From assembly GCA_025617745.1 (NCBI GenBank), contig CM046873.1, forward strand, positions 32,869,101 to 32,933,100: a stretch of DNA of 64,000 bases. The letters are read 5' to 3'. The notes under the pieces are model-generated. The model saw only the letters and a list, made by a program, of their open reading frames with translations, ran no database searches and was not told where the DNA came from. This document shows positions 1-10,200 of this stretch, one piece after another. Position numbers and translations under genes: made by a program. The first letter of the stretch is position 1; each line of letters starts with the position of its first letter. Source of the DNA: Heliocidaris erythrogramma. Taxonomy: Eukaryota > Echinodermata > Echinoidea > Camarodonta > Echinometridae.

Positions 1-235
1 ATCTCGTATATTTTGGTAATAATATTTCCTCTAAAGACTGTAAAATTAAAGTGCAAAAAATCCACAAATTGATCGGGCAAGTGACGTCAGTCCTCGCGGA
101 AATACGTATATTAATTTGGACAAGAGACACCTGCCACGTCGAGTTCGAAATTGAGCCAGCGCTCAGATACAGGTACGGTACTCCTATGTAATGAGTTGAT
201 GTAATTGGTGATTGATTGAACTTTGCAATTTTCAA

Positions 236-281
236 ATTTCCCCCCCCCCCCCCCTATTGGGAAATCCTGGATCCGCCCCTG
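236..281. repeat. End of a GGATCCGCCCCTG-type repeat with poly-C tract
   Basis: A 14-base C run is followed by TGGATCCGCCCCTG. The same end sequence closes the elements near 9.29, 10.25 and 21.2 kb, so this looks like one end of a dispersed inverted-repeat family. The other end was not found. Bases 1-235 show nothing else I can name. Confidence 0.45.
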
Positions 282-367
282 TACCTACTTACGAGGTAAC
301 GCCTTAGCTTCGTTTAAAAGAATTGTTGGGGAGGGGGGCTATCAACTAGTTGGTTATTCAGGTATTG

Positions 368-2080
368 TCAGGTGATTGTTTTGTTTGCAAAAACGGTGCG
401 AGTTCGCGGGAAGTGGAAATGGTTTGTTCGTCTAGTTGGATAGGAATGTACAGCATTCTTGCGTTGAAAAATAGGGATGAAAGCATCTGGTAAATTACCT
501 TTCGAAAGTTCGTACATAAATATTCCAAGATTGTGTAAGTACAAGTCAGATATCTTAAGGATATTACAATTATAGAAATGTTCATTTGTATGTGCACGAA
601 ATCCAACGTTATATACTATTCTAATAACCCGTTTTTGTACAACTTTAATTTTATCGATTAGGGTTATGGAGCTTTTTCCCAATGGAAGTATACAATAGTT
701 AAGATAAGGCAAGATCAGGGCAGAATAGAGTATAAGCATAAAGTGAGAAGGTACAAAGGTTTCAACTTGTTCATTACACCTGAATTACGTGATAACAGTT
801 TACATAGGCAATCAATTTGAACCTTCCATGTTAGTTTTGCTGTCTATAAAAATACCCACAAAGCTTGATAGATTCACCCTGGGCGATATTTTTATTGTTT
901 ATTTGTATATTACCTGGTAAGGATGATATAGAATTACTAAATAGCATGAAATTTGTTTTATTTATATTGAGCTACAATTTGTTAGCTTGAATCCAATCAG
1001 AAACGCATTTTAATTCAGTGTTTACAATGTTCAGAAGTGTATCGGGGTTCTGGTCAGAGCAATAAGGCAAAAAAAGTTAAATGATAAGACCGCAGATAAG
1101 TTTTGGAGATCGTTATTGTATAAGATAAACAGGAGCGGGCCTAATAGAGAGCCTTGAGGGACACCACAAGTAACTGACTGAAGGGTCGATTAGAACCATT
1201 TATGTATTACATATTGTTTTGTCGTACCCTCCGTGATACGTCAGACATCAGCTAGTAGCCGAGCACAGCCGAAGCGTAATTGCAAAACCGCTGCTAGCGT
1301 CGCTAATGTTCAATGCCGCAGTCACAGCGACTCTGCCATTGGTCAGCACTTGCTGAATCGTCCGGCTTGTTCCAAGGCGTATAACCTAGCTCAGTTCACT
1401 ATTGTTGTCCGAGCACGCAGCTTTCAACATCTTCGCTTCTTAGAAGCGTTGTTCATTCAGTCGAGAGATCCGCTATTGTGCCGACAAAAGGAGTTTGTAC
1501 AAGCGCTTCCATTATTTTAGCGTGCCCGGATCATATCCGGGTCGCTGTACTCACCCTGCCTTGACTTTTGTATTTTCTTGTATTCTCTCATTCCTGCGTT
1601 GTGACCCGATGCTTCGTCACTATGAATTTGTTAAATGTTATGTACATATTGTTTTCTATTAAGAAGGTAGTTCCTGAACCACTCCAATGCCTTCCACCGA
1701 ATACCATAGTGGGACAACTTATGCAACAATATATCATGATTTGTAGTGTCGAAGGCCTTGGAGAACTCCAGGAAAATACCTGCAGTGTGCGACATACTGC
1801 CAATCGCTCTTGCAATTTTATTGATAAATATTAAACAGAAGCGCGTGCGCAGTTGAATGCTTTTTACGGAAACCAAAATGAGACCCGGAGAGAACATGAT
1901 GATTAGTTTAAATTGTAATGAGGCGAGAATAGACAATTTCTTCTAGAATCTTTGAAAAGCTTGTTAAGAGTGATATGGGGCGGTAATTACCTACGTCTTG
2001 TTGGTCATCTTTCTTGAAAATAGGTATGACCTTTGCAGTCTTCAATTTATTGGGAACAGTGCCGTTTGTTAGTGATAGAT
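368..2080 (-). pseudogene. Reverse transcriptase relic of the 0.3-4.1 kb LINE
   Basis: Fingers, palm and thumb segments of a non-LTR reverse transcriptase can be followed across several frames. They run from the IPIFKK and NYRPISLL block (about 1.99-2.08 kb), through the palm motif with KAFDTTNHD, to the VPQGSLLGP block (about 1.13-1.16 kb), ending with the thumb segment containing LILPYLNYC. No FADD-type catalytic motif was located in a readable frame. A foreign segment at 1221-1643 separates the NRKQYV stretch from the VPQG block. No function is expected. Confidence 0.75.
1221..1643 (+). mobile_element. 5'-truncated retroelement 3' fragment (Penelope/GIY-YIG-like C-terminus)
   Basis: This insert breaks the RT of the host LINE and is flanked on both sides by the 12-base sequence ACATATTGTTTT (1209-1220 and 1644-1655), read as a target-site duplication. 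Its plus strand codes a C-terminal peptide with SAIGQHLL, a conserved Cys, ARSFQHLRFLEALFI and LCRQKEFV, ending in a stop near 1520. That pattern is known from the C-terminal nuclease region of Penelope-like and related retroelements. The rest is 3' untranslated sequence. The boundary evidence is good; the family call is moderate. Confidence 0.6.
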
Positions 2081-2849
2081 TGAAAATAAGGGTTAAAGGA
2101 GAAACTATTTTATGAATTATATTTTTAGTAAAACATTTGTTATACCATCGTACCCAGAGCTGTTTTTTAGCTTTAAATTGCTTACAATGTCAATAACTTC
2201 AGTTTCGTGAACCAGTAAAAAAAATAAGCTGTCTAATATTTTGTCAATTAGAAAGGAATGGAATGGTATATTGGATTCAGGAATGTTATGGACAAGATTA
2301 GGGCTTATGTTTATAAAAAAATGGTATTAAATGCATTGGCCACGGAAGTGGGTAATCTATATGTTCACCATCAACAAGAATATTACTAAAGTCAGATTTA
2401 TTATTATTTTCTTTTTTTAACTTTGTGACTTACTTTCCACGTACTTTTGATATCGGACTTGAATATGTGGAATTGATTTGAATAATATTGTGTTTTTTTG
2501 CGGTTGGGAATAAAGTGGTTAAATTATTCCGGTAATGAGTTATTTAATTTCGTTTGGATTAGCTTTATATTTACAGAACAATCTTATTTTTTCTGTTTAT
2601 TGATCTTAGGAGAGCTTTTGAGATCCATGGAGATATTGGCACCTTTTTGTAGTTTATGCGGGCAGGACATTGTAAGGGTATGTTGGTGTCAAACAATTCA
2701 CTGAATATATCAATAAATTTGTGGAATGCTAAGTTGGAATCTTCAATATCGTATACCTGTTGCCAGTTAATAGACGAGGTGCTTTCTCTGAATCTATTGA
2801 GGTTGTCTTCTTATACCACTCGAAATCCGTTCTGTTTACTATTACCTGA

Positions 2850-3440
2850 TGGAGATGATTGTGTAATGTTCGATATGAAGGAAAATATAGGGAAATGATC
2901 GGATAGGTCAGAAACAAAGACGCCAGAGAAAACGGGAGAATTTCCATTAGTAAAGATGTTATCTTAGAGGGTTGATGAGGTGTCAACAATTCTGGTAGGC
3001 TTCGTAATCGCCGGAATAAATGAATATGGACTTTTCGATTTGCACGTTCACTAGTCGACTGCTACGTGCGGTAATTCAATGGACTGATTTGTGTTAATGG
3101 TATACAAAGCCGGTGAAGCGAGGCACCACGCTTTGTGCAAGAGCGGCTCACACGTCCACTGCCTTGAGGACGACCAGGATTTCCACCCAAGACGCGTATG
3201 TCCACAGGGCAGTGGACGAGTGAGCCGTTCTTGCACAAAGCGTGGTGCCTCGCTTCACCGACTTTGTATACCATTAACACAAAGCAGTCCATTGAATTAC
3301 CGCATGTAGCAGTCCAGGTGAACGTGCAACTCGAAAAGTCCCTAATGTGAGAGTAGTATGTCTAAGAAGTCCCTACAATTCGAATTCTGCTGATAATGAG
3401 GTAAATTTAGGTTAAAGTCTCCCATGATGAAACAAGGTTT
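2850..3440 (-). pseudogene. Endonuclease relic of the LINE, split by a foldback MITE
   Basis: On the minus strand an APE-type endonuclease is recognisable from MGDFN (near 3.41 kb) and, after the 316-bp insertion at 3027-3342, from PAITKPTR and SDHFPIF (about 2.88-3.02 kb). The two halves join sensibly when the insertion is ignored, which supports the insertion boundaries. Stops are present, so it is non-functional. Confidence 0.65.
3027..3342. mobile_element. Foldback MITE (316 bp) with TA target duplication
   Basis: Almost the whole segment is a palindrome. The left arm starts TGGACTTTTCGATTTGCACG and the right end reads as its reverse complement (GGGACTTTTCGAGTTGCACG). The arms continue for about 150 bp with few mismatches. 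TA lies on each side (3025-3026, 3343-3344). Part of the arm (GTGCAAGAACGGCTCAC) recurs inside the broken SRCR exons at 12.9, 18.0 and 22.5 kb. Confidence 0.8.
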
Positions 3441-4142
3441 GCTATTAAGAAGATGTGAGGCTAATATAGACTGGATAAGAGATATACTCTCAAAAAAGTT
3501 ACATTTGGAGGCCTGTAGACTTCACCTATAATAATATTTTTGTCACCGTGATTTTTTAATTCGATAAACATTAGATTACTTCGGTCGCGTGTATATAAAA
3601 AACTCAGGCATTTGATTAATACCATTCAAATCAAAGATGGCAGCGTCTTCTCTGTTGGACAGGGGAGAAGAATTTCTCGGATCGTAATTTAGAGAGAAAA
3701 TGTCATTGAACTCGTCCTCGTTTAGGATTGTAAAGGCATGCATAGGAAAATCATTCATTGAATATTTTGGGAGAGTTGGGGTTGGAAAAGAGAGGCTCTG
3801 ATTTATTAACACATGTCTGTATAGAAATAGCGGCTCTTGCTTCACTACACATATACAAGAATATGCAAGTATAGGTTACAATATACAAAAAGTAGTTGCG
3901 TAATTTGCAAACTGGATCGTACAGGGATGTACAAGTAGAATTCTTTGTTCGTATGAATAACAAATGATTTACAAAAGTAAATGAATTCTGTCCATCAATA
4001 GAGACAGCATGTGGAACATAGAACGTAATAGACACAAACAATAGATATCCAATGTCGAGAAACAGGCGACAATGCATACGCTTATACGAAATTGGTGAGA
4101 ACTGACTGTATCTCATAGTCACCACCAGAGTACAGAGTGTTA

Positions 4143-4795
4143 TTAAAGGACAATTAACCCCACGTGATATTCTAGATGCACCTATTGTCTGCTACGTCTT
4201 TCCATGGAGGCTGCCATTTTGTGCATGACACGGATCATTAGGTACCATATGCATTGATAATAGCCTACCTTTACAACAGATACGTCGCTTTGTTCTGATT
4301 GTATTACGATTGTTATTGGCCATGGGCCTAGATAATTGACGACCCATGAGTTCTAATAGCCATCCTGTAAAGCAGATTCCTCGCTTTGTTTTGGTATTGT
4401 TACGATTGTCTCCGTCCTTGACGTCAATTCTCCGTCCTTGACGTATATTTTTTATGAAGTATATTTTTTATGAACAAATTAAGACCTTTTAAAAAATATA
4501 TAAAACTAAACTTACATTTCAGAATATGTGACTTTATCTAATATATATTTGTCCTCTAAAAATCAATTACAAGTTAACGATGAAGGAAATTTTACTTGGG
4601 ATGAAAAATATGTTCGTGTACACATAAAGTAATGGCAGCCCCTTATTATTGCTAGCAGACGATAACTTGGCTGGAAAATAGTGATTTATATCTATATCCT
4701 GTGTGTTTACATGAAATTGCATGTATCAAATAAGAGGCATATACTACACCATTCAAAATAAGCTAATTCATACGCTGAGGTTAATTTCCCTTTAA
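4143..4795. mobile_element. TTAA-flanked terminal-inverted-repeat element, 653 bp
   Basis: The left end is TTAAAGGACAATTAACCCC and the right end reads in reverse as TTAAAGGGAAATTAACCTC. Both ends carry TTAA, the target of piggyBac-like transposases, and both carry an inner GCTGCCATT motif (about 4210 and 4633). No coding capacity is seen, so it is a non-autonomous element. Bases 4796-5330 are AT-rich with no gene visible. Confidence 0.6.
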
Positions 4796-5329
4796 AGAAA
4801 GTAAGTCCCTTGAGCATCTTGAACGTCATCGATCGTTCCTCTCGAGCTATACAAGAATACATTAAACAAAAAGAAACGACGGATTTAATTACTTTGCAGT
4901 ACTCTTAAGAAAGTTCCAATTCATCAGTAAATTACTTCATTTTTATTTGGAATAGTATTCTATATGTCAGAGGTCCTAATAATGCAGACTTAGATAAAAC
5001 AGTGATTTATATATAATGTACACTGTAATTTGATACAAACTCTCTCTTTCTCTCGTGAGAAGTTTTAACTGGATACTTAGTTCTCTATTGTGAGGGTATG
5101 CATAGATTTTCAAGTGAACTTTTCTGATGTCTTCTAATACTATCATGTATAGTCATTATTCATAAGACCATGCTGCATCCGGAACCTTACTCCAGCAATG
5201 TCTATTTTGGTTTACTCTAATTTCGTCAAAATATCAATTACTCTTGTGGCAAATCGCCAATTATGTAGTAAAAAGTTCATTATCCGGCAATACATTTGAT
5301 TTTCGTCAAAACCCGATATAGACCTATTT

Positions 5330-6004
5330 CACGTCCTAAATTGATTTTCTTCATTACCTAAAATCCCATATATGAAGAAAAATGTAAAGTGGGTGTTTAC
5401 ATGTATTATAAAAATTAAATCTTTAAAATGATACTTTTAAATTGTCTGGTTTTGCTTAACAAAAATCTGTTTTCTTGGGTTTGCCAAACAGAGCAGAACA
5501 TAATATACGCAGCATGCATTCTGACATTTCAAGTCCATTATCCGAAAGCAGGTGAATGCATAGTTTGCCGCTATAGATGATCAGGGAAGAAGCATCCATA
5601 AAATTTGAATTAATTTGCTCCGTCCCATACGTCCAGTATCGAGAAAATAGATTTCTATTAAGCGAATATCGATTTTCAACAGAAATATATAAGGAAATCT
5701 TCAGTTTAAAAATAAATTGACATATCTATTCTATATTTTTAATCTCAAATGGGTTTTTAATTTTGAAAAAGGCAATTGAGCATTTGGATTAAGAAAATCT
5801 TCTTGTACACATAAACAAAATGGCAGCCCCCATGTCCTGCTAGCAGACGATACATATTGTTAGCAGATGGTAAATTTTGCTCAGAAAATCTTGATTCGTA
5901 TCGATCTCGTATATTTTGACGCGAAGCCATATAGTCTAACAAGTAGGAATAAATAACACCTTTGAACACTATCATCTTTATTTTTGAGCATAATTCTCCT
6001 TTAA
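5330..6004. mobile_element. Truncated TTAA element, second copy of the 50.7-51.7 kb family
   Basis: From the block ATTGATTTTCTTCATTACC onward the sequence matches 50.99-51.65 kb closely over more than 600 bp. The right end has ATTCTCC followed by TTAA (6001-6004). The left inverted repeat is missing, or diverged, compared with the other copy. AAAATGGCAGCCCCCATG lies near 5817, as in the related ends. Bases 6005-6330 show nothing I can name. Confidence 0.6.
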
Positions 6005-6334
6005 CCAAAGAACATAAAGAAAATGGCTTGTATCTAACAAATATGTATCAACCCAATTCAATACAAGAACCAGAAATAACTAGGATGCAGATGGGTCAAT
6101 GTCTGGGGTGATTACGTAATGAGGAATGTTCAACAAAAGAACCAGATGTGAGGATGGAAGGAATGGGCACGTCTGAATAGGAAAGGAATGAAGGTGACAA
6201 AAGTAGGACAGCGTCTGATGAGATGCATGACAACAAACACATATTGAAAACTGCCCTGAACTGAACTAAATTCCAATTTCAGAACAGAAAAGAAACAAAG
6301 TCAAACACAAATCACAAAATAGGCATCCTACATT

Positions 6335-6582
6335 CACTATGAACATGGTGAACAAAGAAGCGGACAAAATATACTGCTCCTCATTGTACCTTCCACACTT
6401 GCTGTGGTAGACAATAAAACATCCCTTCATTGCTATTATGTAAAAATATGTAGAACAGGTGTCACATGCATATTCACCTGTTCTACTTATTTTACATAAT
6501 AGCAATGAAGGGAAGTTCTTTTGTCCTTATGAGGAACTGCATATTTTGTCCGCTTTCTTTGTCATCGTGTTCATATATAGTG
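6335..6582. mobile_element. Foldback MITE, copy 1
   Basis: This is a palindrome of about 120-bp arms around the centre TCACATGCATATT. The arms contain CATTGCTATTATGTAAAA and its inverse, and begin near CACTATGAACATGGTG. A second copy lies in an intron of the SRCR gene at 17773-18019. Neither copy codes for protein. Bases 6600-7060 contain no clear gene. Confidence 0.75.
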
Positions 6583-7068
6583 ATTAGTGCCAGGGTCGAT
6601 TACCCCTTTATTATATGTTATTTCATTCCTTTGTCATGTTGGCGTGTTTATTAGAAACCCCTTTTTATCCGCTGTGAATGAAACATTGGCGTAGCGACGA
6701 AGGACAAGGGTTTATCTCCCCCGATCAAAATAGTTAAATGGGGAAGAAATAAGAAGGAAAGGGGCCGAAAGAAAAGGAGGAGTGGGGGTGAACCCCGCCC
6801 TTCAATGACTGGGCCCAAACTCGATATATGAGGGCCTGTCGATGTGTGGTTTGAGGGGCGGTTGATCTGTATCTTACAGGTTGAGGGGGCCGGTCGCATC
6901 GACATTCCCCAATCGAATTTCAGTTCCAGTCCGCCCTGGCCACTTAAGGATTTTATTTTGCAAGTCAATGTTCTTTGAACCATACAGTCTTAGCCTGCCA
7001 GTAGTTGAGGCGAAACAATGCTTGAAACTTTATATCTGAAGAAAAAATTTCTTTTGTCAACCTATCAC

Positions 7069-7075
7069 TATAAAA
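7069..7075 (+). promoter_or_regulatory. TATA box of the SRCR gene
   Basis: TATAAAA lies 95 bases before the ATG at 7164. A start site about 30 bases downstream (near 7100) would give a leader of roughly 60 nt. The position fits the signal-peptide exon well. No start-site data are available, so this is inference from spacing. Confidence 0.55.
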
Positions 7076-7163
7076 CCCTTTCGCTTTCAAGAATTCGCAA
7101 CACTTTCCACTGAAACATCATCACATCAACACATCAGTTCCTGGCTGAATTTCTTGTTGTACG

Positions 7164-7230
7164 ATGGAGGGCTACGCAATATTCTGGTTTCTTCTCTCCC
7201 TCACGTTGGCAAATGCCCAGACCAACTTGG
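7164..7230 (+). CDS. SRCR gene exon 1: signal peptide
   Basis: The exon codes MEGYAIFWFLLSLTLANAQT and then NL plus the first base of the next codon. It has a short N-terminal region, a hydrophobic core and a probable cleavage after ANA. The ATG has G at +4. The donor is TTGG|GTATGG, phase 1, and joins the D codon of the SRCR exon at 8004. It is the only ATG near the TATA box that leads into the SRCR frame. Confidence 0.8.
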
Positions 7231-10200
7231 GTATGGTTTAGTTTTAATTTATATGTTGTTGCACAGTCTTCTGTCTTTGTTATTGTTGCTTTAATTTCGT
7301 ATTGTGATCTATACATCATTGTCTGTACGACTGTAACAAAAAAATTGAAGAAAACTGGATAAAGATCCTACTTGGAGAAAATATTTATCCGCATTTATTT
7401 GTACAACAAAATTTGTGAGAGACACAATTTGTATTTCACTTTCAATAATCCCGTACAGACGGACAGAGAGACGTCGTCGGTTCGATCCCCGGCACGGCAC
7501 TTACATATATATCATTGAGTAAGGCATCTTATCTGCATTACCCCTCTGCACCGCGGTGTGAAGAGTACCGTCGGAATGATACAAAAGTCATTGTGGTTTA
7601 GCTCCACTTGTCAATGTTTTATGATATAACCAGATGTTGACAAAGTTAGGATATATCCTCGATGTATGGGGGATTTGTTGAAATTTTGCAATTTTGCGGA
7701 CACAAACATGCAAAAACACGCACGATCAGTTGTGACCATAGCATTACAAATATCCATAAATTTCTTTTGTGACTACTGAACCAACTCGGATACGGTTTTC
7801 ACCAAGATACAGATAATTAAATATTTTCATTATCTTAAGTATATTTCAATTCATTTATTTCACATCTCTTGAATAGTATAGAAACTAATATGAATCGGAA
7901 ATAACAAAACAATAACATGATTGTTATTGCATGTTTCTTTGAATGTTCATGCATGTTTATTTAGTAACAATACATTATTGTTATACATGTATATCCCTTT
8001 CAGATATTCGGCTAGCAGGAACGGGTAGCAACTACAGGCAAGGTCGCGTTGAGATCTTTTACAACGGACAATGGGGAACAGTGTGCGATGACAGTTGGGG
8101 GCTGAATGATGCTAACGTTGTCTGCAAACAGTTAGGCTATGCAGCAGGTGCTACTGAATACAAGGTAGAGGCCCAGACATTCGGCCAAGGCACGGGACGG
8201 ATCTGGCTCGACAACGTGGTTTGTACGGGCACCGAAACTAAAATCACGGACTGTCCGGCGAATGCAATTGGGACCCATAACTGCGGACACGACGAAGACG
8301 CGGGGGTCGTATGCGCAGGTCAGTGTCCATAATTTCAAGATAACAATAGTGATTTGATAGGAATAAAAAGAAAGTTTATTTTTATGTGAGGGAAATCCCA
8401 TAGTAGCAAAATCCATCGAGGATTGCCCTTTCAGTGCAGCTCACAAATTTATTTCAAAATTGATGACCGTAAAGTAGTTTAAAAGCAAATCCGGATGTTT
8501 ACAATGTTTCTGTATTTGTAAAATTTTAATGATTCCATTATCATTCGTATTAAATTTTATTGCATAACAATTCAAAATAACGTCCAGACACTCATTGGTA
8601 TGACCAATACTCGACACAAAGATACCCCCCCCCCCCCCACGTACTGTTCACAGCTATACAAATTAAGCGCAAAGCTTACATTTTCTAATCTCCTCCCCCG
8701 GCCGGCCTACTTTATAATTACCAATAAAACGATGTTAAATAACCTCGCTTTTAACGCCTAACATAGGTATATGTACATTTAAAGGAAAATCCAACCCGAT
8801 TTTGCTATTCTATGAAGCGTAACTTGCTGATTAATTTGATACCAAGTTTACCAAAATTGTACAGCTATGAAGAAAGTTATAGAATGTTTTAGATCTCGCC
8901 AAACACTACTTTCACCACCAGTCTGCTGCACATGGGGGCTGCCGTTTTCCACGAATGACTTATCTGTCATGACAACTGGCTAGTCTAGATTGTGTCAGTT
9001 TTTTAATTTTTTTATTTGGTTTATTCCCCTTGTTTCGATTGTACCCCCCCCCCCCTCCCCCTAGAACGAAAACCTTTAAAAAAAATTTTATTTGCTCTTC
9101 ATAATTATGGAGGGAAACTGAGCAAATTTTGGAGGTCTGGCGAAACCATTGTCACAACCCCTTACCCCCCCCCCCACGAGCGACTTTTTGAGAGCTGGCG
9201 AGACCCCAAAAATACAGGTCTCCACTTTCCAAAAGTTGACAAACCTGCATTTGTGTCCCCCCTATACAAAATTGTGGATCCGCCCATCGATATTACTCAT
9301 ATTTGTGAAAGAGGACGATATTTGCTTTCCGGTGCTATTAATCATGCCAGAGAAGGAGATTTGGCTAAGGGTCTAGGAATGGTTTGGTCTAAACGGGCAT
9401 TTCTATATTCGGCACATCTCCTAGAAATTACACTCGTCTAATGTATTAAAACTAGCAGAAGCAGCCCGTGGACATCCACGGGCGCTAGCTGTGTTTATGA
9501 TTAATCACCGTACCGTATATTTGTTACAATAATTAAGTGAATAAATAAAAGTCGGGTAAAGTTATTTTTACCAAGAAGTATTTACAACATGTCCATTGGC
9601 GGACCGGGGGGGGGGGGGGGTGCTTCTGGCCCGTGCCATCCCCACCCCCACCCCCCCCCCCCCCCCGTTCAATGGCAGGAAAGTATGTATTTTAACCATA
9701 GACATCCGCCCTTTTGTTGATTGTGCCCCCGCCCCCTTTTAGAATGAAACCTTTTTTTTGCTCGTCAGAATAAGCCAGTTCGGGGTTAGCGCATGGTACA
9801 AATGACCCCAAATATCCAGATATTTTAGACATGGAGGGTCCCTTTATGTGCACTTCAGAAAAATAACTCTGGGAGTGATAGAGGTGCCTCATGAATAGCT
9901 TTTGTTTCCCCCTTTAAAATGAATACTTCCACCTGGATATCATGGAATGCACCATTAGTGCATAATTGAATAATGATTACATGACATTCATGAGCACATA
10001 TCGAATATTAGTGTCAGTGGGTTTTAGAATTTTGGTACAGATGACCTTTATCTGCTCATGCTCAGATGGCAACCCCGAACTGGCTTATTATGGAGGGACC
10101 CCCATAACCGCCCCCTCCTGAGCGAATTTTCTAGGTCTGACGAAAAAAAAATTCTCGCCACCCCCCCCCCCCCGGTCTGCCTTTTCCAAAAGTTGACAAA

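Larger units (their letters stand above)
300..4125 (-). mobile_element. Decayed non-LTR retrotransposon (jockey/CR1-like superfamily)
   Basis: Reading the minus strand from right to left, fragments of one ORF2 appear in the correct order. They are an endonuclease MGDFN motif near 3.41 kb, an SDHFPIF motif near 2.9 kb, the RT segment around NYRPISLL near 1.99 kb, [17 protein letters not shown] near 1.75 kb, CGVPQGSLLGPLLFILYNND near 1.13 kb, and the C-terminal thumb region at 739-368. Many stops and frameshifts break the frame, so it is a relic. Two younger insertions interrupt it at 1221-1643 and 3027-3342. Clade assignment is from motif wording only. The start of ORF2 near 3.6-4.1 kb is uncertain. 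Confidence 0.8.
8319..9440 (+). repeat. Segmental duplication, copy A part 1 (partner 18876-21380)
   Basis: Intron sequence after domain 1 matches the sequence after domain 5 almost base for base (for example GATGACCGTAAAGTAGTTTA and CGTCCAGACACTCATT). The partner carries extra insertions at 19256-19602 and about 19930-20970. Confidence 0.75.

Noticed and set aside
3051-3309. Open frames on both strands around GEARHHALCKSG
   Set aside because: They arise from the two arms of a palindromic MITE and read almost the same protein from either strand; not a gene.
9016-9441. Plus-strand open frame of 141 codons over the GGATCCGCCC MITE
   Set aside because: Proline runs come from poly-C tracts, and the frame spans the boundary of two mobile elements; no domain.
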